DNA of 64,000 nt from Ctenosaura bakeri (GCA_948474755.1 CAOLHI010002564.1:62001-126000); one strand, 5' to 3'; positions 21,944 through 33,710 are shown, counted from the stretch's first letter. Notes: generated from the sequence alone by a model not told the origin. Translations and numbers: made by a program.

Positions 21944-22132
21944 ACTGAGGAGAGACCGTTAGGTTGGCGGGACTGAGCATGCTCAGTACCAGATGGGGGA
22001 GGGGTTCCCACTGAGCTGCTCAGCTCTGGAACTTTCTGAAAAGCTACTGCGCATGCGCGAAGATTCTGTGTATGAGGGCACAGATGACCACTCAAAGAAC
22101 CACAGTTACAGGTAAGCAGCCTGTTCTTCTTC
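21944..22132 (-). repeat. DIRS right inverted terminal repeat
   Basis: From ACTGAGGAGAGACCGTTAGG to the outer GGTAAGCAGCCTGTTCTTCT. It is longer than the left repeat by about 37 bases near the outer end, as in classical DIRS-1 where the right terminus has an extension. Confidence 0.92.
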
Positions 22133-23000
22133 CAATTCCAACAACGTACAAAGTATTGTTGAGAGTGGAATTGGAAGAAAAGGAATGTATTTTAGCTATT
22201 AAATGTTCATAATCTTTATACTATTGATCTTCAAAGTCTGTTTTTCCAGCGTCAAAATGAAACAGTTTTTATCCATTTTAAATCTGCCTATAAAAAAGCC
22301 ACCTACGTTGAAACCACCAATCAATTCTTCATTTGTTTTCATTTCCACTTGTTCCCCATCAACTTTAATTAAGTCCTTGTAAGTTATCAATTTCTCTTTG
22401 AGTTCCTCTTGAAAAGAAAGCTTCATGAGGTAAAACCCACATAGGCAATATTGGACATAATTGTTTGTATTTATTCTATTATAAATAACTCAAGCTTTAT
22501 AAAATGATTATTAAAGTTTACATTTGCTTGATTTTATTGTACAATGTGAGGTATGCCACCTGACTCTTAAGTTAAACTCTTCAAACTGTAGTCTTTCTGT
22601 TTTTAGCATTAGCCAATCTTTTAACCATATCATACAGGATACTTAATAATACAACCTCAGTTGTGTAAGCCAGAGTCCACCCCTTTGTTTCACATTCTGT
22701 AAGATCTTTAATCTAACTCATGGTTCCTTTCCTTGCCACCAAATTTTGAAATGTCATTTTGCTATTGTTTAAAAGGTACATCATTAATTAGAAGAGGTAT
22801 TGTCTTAAATAGAAAAGACATTTTTGTCAGCACATTCATTTTAATAGTTGAAATTCTGCTTAATAAAGACAGCCTCAGTTTGGACCACCTCTGTAAATCT
22901 TGCTTAATCTTAGTCCAAATTTTTGCATAATTATTCTGAAATAGTTTTGTATTTTGAGTCCCAAAAGTAAAGCCTAGGTTCATTTAATAGTGTTATCCAA
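22133..23000 (-). mobile_element. L1 ORF2 middle part (copy b, proximal to DIRS)
   Basis: On the minus strand it opens with NYAKIWTKIKQDLQRWSKLR, LSLLSRISTIKMNVLTKMSF and LFKTIPLLINDVPF, the block after the L1 RT domain. It continues with frame damage to YEHLIAK near 22205 and then the DIRS junction. The left half at 14869-15863 continues the same ORF2 (ECMIKW...). The 5' end is truncated about 140 bases from CCDC122 exon 4. Confidence 0.88.
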
Positions 23001-23136
23001 TATACGTGTTTACTCAGAAGTAAGTGTTGTGTGAGACATGTAAGCTGATAATAGTGTAGGATTGCATCCTAAGAATATATTAGTAACCCAAATAGTTGTG
23101 TCATAATGCATCTTTGCTGTTTTGTTCATAATGTAA

Positions 23137-23289
<153 letters not shown>

Positions 23290-25381
23290 ACGGTTATTCT
23301 TTATGACCTGTAACAAAATATTGAGTGAATAATACGCAGTATTTTAATCATTATGCACAGAGCTTTTCTTTCAATATTGTATTCTTTCTAGTTACAAGCA
23401 CAATCTAGTAACAAATTCAGTTTTTACCCACACATGACTGAATTTATGATACTCAAACTTGGAAAGAAGAGATATGCACTATGACAACTACCCATTATTT
23501 GGTTTGCCGTACTTGTGACATCTTATTTATTGCTTTTACAACTCCCAGATTGGGCCTAAGAAACCTCTAGATAAAGCAGGTTCTAGAATAATATTATGAC
23601 ATGCAAAGATGTACTTAGTCTGAATCTGAAGAATTCATAAAGCAACATGCTTAATTTATCCAGATACATAATTTATTCAGATAGCCAATAACATGGATTT
23701 TGTGTAGTAAAATGTGACTTAATAGATGTAACATGTCATATTTGCAGTCCTAAACATTCTTCTCCTGAACTAAATCTCAAAAGTCTTTGGAAGAGTCAGC
23801 CTAAAATATATTTCACATATATATGTAATTGAATCCTGACAACTCTTTCTGAGCAAGCTTATACATGTTTTAAACCTGTAGGAGTATGGAGTGTGAACTT
23901 TGGAATACAGAAACCACAGGCTCAGAGAGAGCTAATAATTTCTTCTGTACCATAAATGCTTGACTCAAACTTTCTCTCTCCCAAGTGGTTTCCTGAAGAA
24001 AAAGAAAGGAGAGCTCAAATTTAGAGACCGGGCCATAGAATTTGCAGTCAAATATGCTTGTGATTGGGGTTCTAGTACTGAAACTTGGAACCACTGTAGC
24101 TCATATTTTTTTTCTTACTGAAGGATTTGATTGATGCTGTTTTCCTTACTATTCCAGCACAAACAGAAAAAGACTGAGTACAATGGAACTGAGAGGATTT
24201 CTCTATTTCTATATTGTGGTAGGGGCATAGATTGATTCTTCTGTTTGTAGGTAACACATTCTTCATGCGGGCCAGTCCATCAAAAAAGATATGATTAAAT
24301 GGCAATTAATAATAATTACATCAATTTGAGAGATGCTAAATGGACAATACAACCTTACACTACTCAAAGCAAAACACCTCAAGCCTATGGAGACAGCATT
24401 AATGTTTTAAAATGGTTTGTCCCCAGCTAGTGCTGTTTTGTTTGGTACAAGATTTGTCTTTGGTGTGGTATGGAGTTTTTAGGTAGGAAGGAGAAAAACT
24501 GATGGAGGGAAATGAATTCAGCCAGTCTTGTGTAATGAATCACCAGTTCTTTTATCCTTTCTTCTGCTAGGGCTCAATTTGACAGTTAAGCAGCAATGGA
24601 ACATTTATTTTAGCTTTAAATTTAGCTGGAAGAGCATTAGTCTCTTAATGGAATCTCACCTTTTATTGTTAAAGGTTTTATTGTTATTTGCATTCTTCAC
24701 CAAATACCCCACCTCAAATTCCTGATCCCCTTTATTACAGAAAAAGACAAATTAATATTATTTTAATCTGGTTTTATTTTGTCACCCTTATTTTGGAGAT
24801 GGATCTTTGTTCACATCTTGACAAAGAGAGAAAGAAACTGAGAATTAAATGTATGTATTGTTCTGTACTGCAAATTTAATTTTCTGTAGCACTGAATTAA
24901 TTTTTCCTTGTGTGTTTTCTTTCACTTCTAAACTAGACACAATTTTGCAAAAGTGAGTAAAAACGGCATCTTAATCACAATAATATATTAAATCATAACT
25001 TTGTTATGGTATAATTAAAAGATATAATGAACTAGAAATGGACCTGCAGTAAAACATCACATTAAAATCATAGCTGGACAAAAAAGAATATTTCTCCATG
25101 TTAATTATGTTGTTTTTGATGTTCACAGTTTCCCCCCACTATGTATCGCCTATATCTTCAGAAGTTTCAGCTTTCAGTCTGTAATGTGTTTATTTGTTTA
25201 GAAAGAAAGTAGACAACTGAGCTTGTTTAATAAAGTGATGATTGGATTAACAAGAGAACTTAATTTAGAGAATTTAATTTATACACTGGGGTATGAATGC
25301 CATAGTTGCTTTGTAGAAACATTATCAATTAATTAAAACCTGTACTCTGTAGTACGATATTGGATCAATAAGTGACACTAG

Positions 25382-26204
25382 GGCCATTTCCGCACAAGAG
25401 GGGAAGAGTGGTTCACTGCATGTCAAGAGCAGTGTTTTTTTATTCAAAAACTGTGCTGTCTGCACACACCCAATTTACATCGTACTATCTCAGAGAAAAG
25501 TGGTTGCTGCATCTGCAACAGCAAGTCCTTGGTCACTCCCATCCCCCTCCCTCACCCCCCCCGCCAATTCCAAACTGGCCTTTCAAAGTAAGCTGTCAAA
25601 GCTGTCAAATTAAACTGTGAAAAGATCGCTACTTCGTAAAGTGAAAGTTAAGGCTGCAGTGCTAAGCCTATCAAGGCAGCCTGAAAGAGAAACAAAAAAG
25701 AAACAATGTTGCTTGAGGATCTTCCTATAATCCTGTAATCAGTCACCTTCATCCTTCAAGCAAGATCATGTCTTCCTCACTCACACACATTTCCTTTGCT
25801 ACGGTTGTGCGGTTTGTTCGTTGATGCGAGAAATTAGCGATCCATTAGCACTCTCTTCCTACTGTCCATTTAACACTTGGAAGACAGCCTGTCTTTTGAC
25901 GAGTGGAGAGAGATAGGGATGGAAATGACAGCCTGGGAACGCCTCTAGCCAGCAACTTCTCCTCTGTGAGTCGATGTTACAGTTCTGTACATCAGGGGAA
26001 ATGAAGCAGGACCGGCTTAGGAGATTTACATCAGAGTTTTTCCAGTTTTACAACACAGCGGTTTCTCATTGTGTTGAACTGTGCTAGAAGCTGAAAACAT
26101 GCAGAACCGCGAGGAAAACTACAAAGCCAAATCAGTTCAATGTGCAGACAGGAGGGTGAGAATTTGAAGTGACTCTGATGTATTGACCTTGTGCAGAAAT
26201 GGCC
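25382..26204. mobile_element. Long relative of the palindromic MITE (TAG target duplication)
   Basis: The termini GGCCATTTCCGCAC and GTGCAGAAATGGCC match the palindromic MITE family, and TAG flanks both sides (25379-25381, 26205-26207). The 823-bp interior is not the usual palindrome and has no visible ORF. It could be a deletion derivative of an autonomous parent of the family. Confidence 0.75.
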
Positions 26205-26284
26205 TAGATGACAGACACCAGACTTCTTAGGATTAAAAAGAGGCACCCTTGGAGTTTGGTCCAAATGCTTGTAGCTGGTTTCAT

Positions 26285-26400
26285 GTGGGATGCTAGAGGA
26301 CCAGGCTATATAAACTCCAGGTCCTGCTGCTAGAACAATAAAAAGCCTACCTCCGCTAAGTCAGCCCCCTGGTGAACCTTGTCTGTTCCTGATTTTGTAT
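26285..26400 (+). other. LTR-like promoter/polyadenylation segment
   Basis: GGCTATATAAACTCC at about 26304 is followed ~30 bases on by AACAATAAAAAGCCT, a compact TATA-to-AATAAA arrangement typical of an LTR. Neither TG...CA ends nor a target duplication was found. The following 26401-27510 shows no gene; 26700-26890 may hold a decayed inverted-repeat MITE. Confidence 0.3.
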
Positions 26401-27511
26401 GTCTGTGTGTATTGAAGGAGAGAATGAGCATGTGAATGTTATGTGGAGAGAGGAGACAGAAAAGCTGAAGTTGGTAGGGTGGTGGTGGAGGGGAAGAGGA
26501 AAAAACAGAAGGAAAAGGAGTGGAAGGTATATATGCCATACTGCCCAGTTGGCTGCAATTTACTTAGATTCAGGCCAGACCACTTGCACTCAGACTTAAT
26601 TTAAAAGGAGAACAAATGTGTATTTGTACTACACAATCACATAGGTTTCATACCAATATAATTGTCATGGCTCCCTCCAAAGGAATATAGGTATGATGAG
26701 GTACTTAAAAGATATCAAGATACCCTGAGAAGAAGGGACTGTGGTTTAAATCAGTTTAATTCTGTCATGAGGACAGAACTTGGGGCATTTCAGGAACTAT
26801 AGTTCAAGTGAATGCACAAAACTACAATTCCCATGATTCCTTAGGATGAAGGCACGTCAGAGTGGTATAAAACTGTTTAGTTCTGTTATACCTTAGGTAT
26901 CTGGACTTTGTAAAAGCTGAGATACAAGGCAAAACATGCAGTCACAATTCTTCTCAATTGTACAGCAAGAAATAAACCTGTCACTGCTTATCAGGACATT
27001 TAGCCAATGAGTGAAATGTTTTCTGCATCAGACCCAGCAGTGTTCTGCAAAAGTCGCATGGAGCTATTTTTATATAAGCAAAATTGCTGTTTTCTTTCAT
27101 AATTTTTGTGTGTGTGCAAGATTTTTTTACAAGTTTTTCATACAATTTTTTTTCCTGCAAAATTACTATTTTTTGGACAAAAACACCCAGAACTCTTGCA
27201 CAAAATTAACCACTCCTTTTTCCACAGAAAGCAGGAATCTTGCACAAGACAAACATGTAGGTATCAGAAAGGGCAGAGGAAAGACATTTGCTGAGACCTT
27301 ATGCCAAGCAAGGGAAGAAGCTCTCTTAATTAAGGAGAGCTGGCTGCAGCCAATTTAAGAAAGCTCAGGCTCTCACTTTTTGCTGGAAACAACTGTCTGG
27401 TTTTCTGATTTGTGTTTCTGTGACTCTGCTTCTGATATTGAGATGCTAACCATGGACTGGCTGACAATTTTGTTTGGGTTTTGGACTCTTGGCCTGGCTG
27501 ACGACCCAACT

Positions 27512-28375
27512 TAGAATCATAGAATCATAGAAATCATAGAAATCTAGAGTTGGAAGAGACCACACAAGCCATCCAGTCCAACCCCCTGACATGCAGGAAC
27601 ACCCTCAAAGCAATCCCGACAGATGGCCATCAAGCCTCTGCTTAAAAACCTCCAAGGAAGGAGACTCCACTACACTCCGAGGCAGCATATTCCACTGCCA
27701 GACAGCCCTGACTGTCAGGAAGCTCTTCCTGAGGTTCAGGTGGAATCTCCTTTCCTGCAGCTTGAATCCATTGCTCCTTGTCCTGGTCTCTGGAGCAGCA
27801 GAAAACAAGCCCTCTCCTTCCTCTACATGGCATCCCTTCAAATATTTAAACATGGCTATCATGTCCTCTCTTAACCTTCTCTTCTGCAGACTAAACATAC
27901 CCAGCTCTCTAAGTCTATCCTCATAGGGCATGGCTTCCAGGCCTCTCACCATTTTGGTTGCCCTCTGGACTTGCTGCAGCTTGTCAATATCCTTCTTGAA
28001 TTGGGGTGCCTGGACACAGTATTCAAGATGGGGTCTAACCAAAGCAGAGTAGAGTGGTACCAGTACCTCCCTCGAGCTAGATACCATACTCCTATTGATG
28101 CAACCGAGAATTGCATTGGCTTTCTTGGCTGCCGCATCACACTACTGACTCATGTTCAGCTTGTGGTCTATGAAGACTCCCAGATCCCTTTCACACGTAC
28201 TGCTATCCAGCCACGTGTCCCCCATCCTATATTTCTGTAATCCATTTTTTCTACCTAAGTGTAGGACCTTACACTTCTCTCTGTTGAATTTCATTTTGTT
28301 CGCCTTGGCCCAGCTCTCCAATCTATCCAGGTCATTTTGAATTTTGATCCTGTCCTCTGACTTGACCCTTGGACC
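27512..28375 (-). mobile_element. CR1 LINE, 5'-truncated (ORF2 C-terminus and 3' end)
   Basis: On the minus strand it encodes [92 protein letters not shown] and [15 protein letters not shown], the standard CR1 C-terminal order. The final 160 codons are a single open frame (27605-28087). The 3' end has the canonical GGTTGGACTGGATGG-like segment and the ATTCTATGA repeats (plus strand AGAATCATAGAATCATAG at 27513). It is a fairly young copy. Confidence 0.93.
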
Positions 28376-28854
28376 TTTGGACTGATTCTGACTTCTCTCT
28401 TTGCAAGCAAACCCTAAGGCAAATTGATTTATACAGACTCTGTGTATTTTGCTGATGTTGCCTTAGCCAGTGTTATTTGCAAGAGCATGGAGTTACCTCT
28501 TAGCAGTTCTAGCCAACATAGGCAATACTAAGGAATGCTGGCAGTTGCTGCCCAACAACATCTGGAGGACTGCATAATCCCCACACCTATGTACAGGGAC
28601 AAAGGGGATTCAGCAGATTTTGAAAAACACCCTGAAACCAATTTGTGATCCTGGGAGATCAAATGCTGTAGATTTAAGGACTTTGTTGCAACTAGTTCTG
28701 CTCCTATAACTTCCTGGTTGCTCTATTCTGTTTTATTCTGCGAAAAACATATACTTTCTTCTGTTTCATAATGATTTTGCTAAGACTTCAATCCAGATGT
28801 ATTGTATTGAACAAATTATAATTTAATACCTCTTAGAGAAAGTGGCCTGATTAT

Positions 28855-29062
28855 CTGAAAGGCACGAGATCCTATCTGATCATGGAAGTTGAGCTAGGTC
28901 AACACTGGTTAGTGCTTTGATGGGAGACCACCAGTGAATGGCAGGTGCTGTTGCCTATATTTCAGAGGAAGAAACTGGAAAAATACTTCTGCGTATTCCC
29001 TCTGAAATTCATGGGGTTGCCATAAGTTGACAAGTGACTTGAAGGCACACACACACACAATT
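28855..29062 (+). mobile_element. 5S rRNA-derived SINE, copy 1
   Basis: The head GATCCTATCTGATCATGGAA ... GTTAGTGCTTTGATGGGAGA ... GGCAGGTGCTGTTGCC parallels the 5S rRNA internal promoter half. The body and tail (TTCAGAGGAAG, GGGGTTGCCATAAGTTGACA, CTTGAAGGCACACACACA) are of Sauria/Bov-B type. Not a functional 5S gene: it diverges and lacks the 5S 3' end and T-run. Confidence 0.85.
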
Positions 29063-29173
29063 AACACAGTCAACCTTGTCTGCATATGTAAGAGAAACCA
29101 CTACAGTTCCTACTTTACATGGTCCTGCTAAATCTCTCTCCCACAAGAGGCAAGTAGTTGCACAAAGAAAGAT

Positions 29174-29236
29174 ATACATCTACATACATATATACATACA
29201 TACATACATACATACATACATACATACATACATACA
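29174..29236. repeat. (TACA)n microsatellite
   Basis: This is a near-pure run of CATA/TACA tetramers, about 15 units. It explains the apparent YVCMYVCMYV peptide on the minus strand. Confidence 0.95.
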
Positions 29237-29277
29237 CAAATCTAAATACCTTTAAGGCATCTATTCCCTTTTGATTT

Positions 29278-29463
29278 TGGAAGATAACAGGGTCAGATCT
29301 AGTTAGTACTTGGATGGGAGACTGGCAAGGAATACCAGGTGCTGTGGGCTGTATTTCAGAGGAAGGCGATGGCAAACCACCTCTGAGTATGCCTAGCCTA
29401 AGAAATCCTTATGAAATTCATGGGGACAGCACAAGTCAACAAGAGGCTTGAAGGCACATACAC
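29278..29463 (+). mobile_element. 5S rRNA-derived SINE, copy 2
   Basis: It contains GTTAGTACTTGGATGGGAGA, identical to the 5S rRNA C-box stretch, then GGAATACCAGGTGCTGTGGG and the SINE body GGAAGGCGATGGCAAACCAC, ending in CTTGAAGGCACATACACAC. The first part of the 5S head is truncated. Confidence 0.88.
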
Positions 29464-29869
29464 ACGTCTTAGAGATTCTTGTTTCTAGACCCTTCCGTCC
29501 TTGTCTGCTATGAGCATGCCCCTTCCTCCCAAATGTCAAGATGACCAATAAAAAGGCATAGGCCAGCAGCAGTGGCATCAGCTGCCCCTGCCTGGGAAGG
29601 GGGTGCCACCCACAGAATTGCTGCCAAACGGGGTCTCCTCTATGGGGTAGTTGCTTCAGCGGTGAAGTGAAGGTGAGAGCGTGCTACTCAGTTTGGGATG
29701 GAGGGGAGGGTTGTCTCCTTTTTTAAATTTGTCTTTTTAAAACTGCCTTACTGGCAACTAAGTATGAAGGGCATATCAGGAACAGCCAAGGGAGCAGCCA
29801 TTGCAGCATTAACAGGCAGAGGGAGATACGGAGTTGGGAGACAGAGCTATCAGCATGGGATGGGGACAG

Positions 29870-31425
29870 CCACAGATTGTTGGCTGCCTCCAAGTTGTCC
29901 CCCAAATCAAGTACTCTGGATAACCTTGACAACAACCCCCCCGGGCTGAAAATGTTGCCTAATGCCAGGTCAGTAAATGGAAAAACACCCTTGATCCAGG
30001 ACCAAATCTTGGATGAGCATGCCTACCTCCATTGCATTACGGAGATCTGTTTGGATGAAGCTGGGGAGCAGTTAATCTCTCTCACCTTTGTCCACCTGGG
30101 TTTACTGTGGAGCAGCAACCAAGGCCTGGGAGGCAGCATGACAGTGGTCTATCAGTGTTCCATCTCCAACACCAGGTGTCCTGCCCCACAGACTGCTGGG
30201 TTTGTATATGCATAGTTAAAGGTAGGTGGTTGGGACAGAATAGGGGTTCTGTTGGTTGTAGTGCCCACCTTCCTGAGCTGGCTGAGTTGGTCTCAGTGGT
30301 GGTGTTGGAGTCTCCTCGGCTAGTTGTACTGGGGGACTTCAACATCCATGTGGAGACCTCTCTGTCAGGAGCAGCTCAGGATTTCATGTCCTCCATGGCA
30401 ACCATGGACCTGTCCCAAGTAGTCTCTGGTGCCACCCTTGCTGAAGGACACACTCTTGACCTGGTTTTCTGTGCAGGGCAGGATGATGATGATCTGCATG
30501 TGGAAGAACTTTCTACAGTACTGTTGTCATGACCAGATCACTGTCTGGTTGGTTTTAGACACACTGGAACTCAGGTCCTCTGCAGGGACTGGGAGCCAAG
30601 TAAGATGGTCCACCCCAGGAGGCTATGGATCTGGATGGATTCCTGATGGCTCTTGGGGAGTTTCTTGCTGTCCTGTTGTATTGGCTGACCTCTGGAATAG
30701 AAAAATGGCTAGGGCAGTGGACACAATTGCTCCTAAAGCTTCCTCTCTCACTTGGTGGAGACAAGGCAGCACCCTGGTTCACTAGGGAGCTGGCAGTGAT
30801 AAAATAATTGGGATACAGACTAGAGTGACAATGACAGAAGACTTGAAGTGAGTCTTACCAAACACAGGCTAGAGCTCATTGGAAAGCCTATTCCATGGCA
30901 ATGGTGGCAGCAAAGAAGTCTTTCTTCATTGCCACCATTGCATCTGCACAGAGCTGTTTTGAGTGGTCAGGGGCCTTTTACATTCTGCCCTGTAAAAGCT
31001 GTGCATAAATCACTTGGCAACCCGTTTTGAAGAGCTTCCAGAGTGCTTTGAGGATAAAATCACTCAGATATACTTTGACTTGGATGCTGTAGTTGATAGA
31101 GGTCTGGTGGACATAACCTGGACCTCTGCTTGTCCAGTGTTACTGGATACATTTCAGTTTGAAGATGAGGAAACTTGGAGAGACAAGAGTTGTCATAGGC
31201 ACACTGGACCCATGCCCCTCTTGGTTGTTGAAAAGCAGCATGAGGGTGGTGGCAGATTGGGTAAGGAGAGTAGTGAATGCTGCACTACAGCAAAACAGGT
31301 TTCCATCCTGCTTAAAAGTAGCTAGGCCATTATTGAAAAAAATCCTCCTTGGATCCCACCATACTGACGAATTATCAATAGTCCAAATGGGGTGTAATCA
31401 AGACATGGATCACTCTAGCCAGATC
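29870..31425 (+). mobile_element. L2 LINE, endonuclease to RT N-terminus (part 1)
   Basis: AP-endonuclease blocks are visible: NARSVNGKTPLIQD, TEICLDE, then RLVVLGDFNIHVE and EGHTLDLVF (His/Asp catalytic box). Further on come LPECFEDKITQIYFDL, DPCPSWLLKSSM and ARPLLKKILLGS, the linker and N-terminal RT region. Several frame changes occur. The next ORF2 segment is present but inverted at 31410-32115, and the 3' end follows in plus orientation at 32310. Confidence 0.85.
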
Positions 31426-32115
31426 TCAAGGCACAAGTGCAGGTAGCACACTAGTTTTAATGGTGCAAATGCACTCCTGGCCACAGCTGAAACCTGAGCA
31501 TCCAGGATCAAAACCATATCCAGGAGCACACCCACTCTGTGAACCTGAGATTTCAGGGGAAGCATAACCCCATCCAGCACAGGCTGAGTCCCTATTCCCT
31601 GACTGGGCCTTTGACTGATCACGAGCACCTCTGTCTTGTCTGGATTAAGTTTCAACTCGTTCACCTTCATCCAGTCAATTACTGACAGAAGACCCTGGTT
31701 TAGTACAGAAATAACTTCCCTGGAATCAGATGGAAAGGAGAGTTAGTGTTGCATATCATCAGCATACTGATGCAAGTGGATGACATTGGTGAGATAAAGC
31801 ACATGACATTTCTTGCTACCACACACATAGCCAGAAGCTGTGTTAAGCCCTTGTGGTCCATGGCAACAAAAGATATTTAAAGAGAATCAGTGGTAAACGT
31901 TAAGATTCATTGATGTAGATGTTTAAAAGCATGGGAAACAGAACCAAGCCCTGAGGGACACCACAGAATAGTGACTAGGGTGTCAAACAGTCATTCCTCA
32001 GCACCAACTTCTGAGTCTACCCCTCCAAGACAGATTGGAGCCGTTGTTAAACAGTTCCCTGAGCCCCATCCCATAGAGGTGACCCAGAAAGATACCATGG
32101 TCAATGGTATTGAAA
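31410..32115 (-). mobile_element. L2 LINE, inverted RT core (part 2)
   Basis: On the minus strand it has LLDLSTAFNTIDHGIFLGHL (catalytic Asp block), QYADDMQ (intact YADD) and NELKLNPDKTEVLVIS, then VGVLLDMVLILDAQVSAVA. These are the ORF2 segments that should follow part 1, so the middle of this L2 is inverted relative to its two ends. Confidence 0.85.
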
Positions 32116-32139
32116 GCTGTTGAGAGGTCCAGCAGAATC

Positions 32140-32305
32140 ATCCCTGGCGACAATGTTTTTGGGGCATCCTGGCCCATAGCTACACCCCCGTGAGCCCTGG
32201 CCATGCCCCCACACACTGCAGCCACGCCCTCTGTGCTGCAGCCACACCTCCTGCACCATGGCCCTGCCCCTCCTGCCCCCTCCTCCACACACTCCAAGCT
32301 CTGCC
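32140..32305. repeat. Short tandem GCC/CAC-rich block
   Basis: Diverged ~17-25-base units of the form CTGCAGCCACGCCC / CCATGGCCCTGCCCC occur between the inverted L2 segment and the L2 3' end. It has no coding meaning. Confidence 0.55.
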
Positions 32306-32309
32306 ACTG

Positions 32310-32825
32310 CCTAAATGGTTTAGGTCCTGACTATCTGAAAGATCATTCCTTCTCATGTAAGTCGACATGAATGTTGAAAACTGCAGGGGAGGGCTTTGTA
32401 TCCCACCACCTTTGCAGGTGTGCCTGGGTAGGACTCAAGAGAAAGTCTTCTCCATGGCTGCTCCCAGGCTGTGGAACTCCCTGCAACTCCCTGCCCTCTT
32501 TCTGCCAGCACATAAAGAAATTTTTGTTTAGGCAAGCATTTGGATTCTGAATTTTAATTATGAAGTTGTAGTATACATATAAAATGGTATGCTATATCTT
32601 TTAATCTGTATTGTTTTAAGTCTGCATTTTTAAAAATCTTTTTGGAAATGACATTTTAAGTGTTTTAACTGTTTTAATGTATGTTTTAAGACTTAGAATA
32701 TTAAGAATATTCTGTAAGTTGAATGTTTTAGCCATATATTTTTAGAATTACAATATTCTATTTGGATCTTATTTGGGAGAAAGACGGGATATAAATGCAA
32801 TTAATCAATCGATCCAGAGACTATA
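32310..32825 (+). mobile_element. L2 LINE 3' end (part 3)
   Basis: It encodes GPDYLKDHSF and, in neighbouring frames, MAAPRLWNSLQLP and IKKFLFRQAF, the L2 ORF2 C-terminus. A 3' UTR ends in AAGACGGGATATAAATGCAA and a short AATC tail. Orientation matches part 1. The stretch 32826-33529 shows no gene and no repeat I can name. Confidence 0.8.
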
Positions 32826-33529
32826 AACCTGTCTGCTGATGTTCCAGCTGTACTTCTAAATGTATGAGTTCTTGTGTTGAAAGCCAACACCTGTCTGAAT
32901 AATAGGAAAATAATAGGAGGAGGCAACCTGCTAATTAAATTTGTTTTGTGATATTTTGTATTGCTTTGTGTTGCCTTTGTTGTTTATTATTTTATTTGTC
33001 TTAAATGACTTTTTTTTTTACTATGTTATTCATTGATTGCATAGTATTCAATGATGATTCAAGTTCCTTAAAACTGAGAACACACATAACACAATCTGAT
33101 GGTTCTCCAGTGGTAATTTTTTGCCTTTGCATACACTCCCACTAACACTAGCTACAACAGTCTGACCTATTCTGTTTGTATGATGTCTTTCAGTTCTGTG
33201 CCTGAAAATGATTGGGGACATCTTATTCTCATACCCCAAAAGTATTGCTATCTATCCCCCAGGCTTTGAACAGATTAACCTACATAATACAGACCAGAGC
33301 ATGCCACATGTGAAGAACCACATCCACACCAAAAGAGCTGGCAAGAGCACTAGCTGAAATAAGCTAAGCTGTTTGCAGAAAATACAGCCTGAGAGCACTG
33401 CAAACCATGCTAGTAAACTCCACTTTGCCTCCACCTCTTAATATGGCAATCATACCACCTGAGGCATGAGCAAAATCCCAGCAACCGAAGTAATGCCACA
33501 TAGGATTCTGTCCATAGTCTCTGAGCCTT

Positions 33530-33710
33530 GGCCATTTCCGCACTAGACTGTTATAGTGTGACTATTCCACTTTCAACATCCTATGGAATCCTGGGGTTGG
33601 CAGTTTAGGGAGGGGCTTCAAAGGCCCCTCCCTAAACTGCCAACCCCAGGATTCCATAGGATGTTGAAAGTGGAATAATCACACTATAACAGTCTAGTGC
33701 GGAAATGGCC
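33530..33710. mobile_element. Palindromic MITE, copy C (best hairpin)
   Basis: The 181-bp sequence is almost a perfect palindrome: GGCCATTTCCGCACTAGACT on one end and AGTCTAGTGCGGAAATGGCC on the other, meeting near the centre at GGGGCTTCAAAGGCCCC. A clean 3-bp target duplication is not evident (CTT / CCT). Confidence 0.92.

Larger units (their letters stand above)
15864..22132 (+). mobile_element. DIRS-type tyrosine-recombinase retrotransposon, ~6.3 kb
   Basis: Structure is complete: left inverted terminal repeat (15864-16025), gag relic, RT/RNase H relic, tyrosine recombinase frame, internal complementary region (21807-21895) and right inverted terminal repeat (21944-22132). DIRS elements copy through RNA, form a circular DNA using the internal region as bridge, and integrate with a tyrosine recombinase, so no target duplication is expected, and none is seen. 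The element lies sense to CCDC122 inside its last intron and inside an antisense L1. Gag and RT carry frameshifts and stops; the recombinase frame is open. G+C is clearly higher than the surroundings. Confidence 0.95.

Noticed and set aside
27605..28087. 160-aa open frame on the minus strand as a host gene
   Set aside because: It is the CR1 ORF2 C-terminus, with the CR1 3' tail directly behind it.
29115..29375. Peptide repeat YVCMYVCMYV on the minus strand
   Set aside because: It is the translation of a (TACA)n microsatellite.
28855..29463. Genuine 5S rRNA genes
   Set aside because: The 5S similarity is partial and diverged, and is fused to a SINE body and tail.
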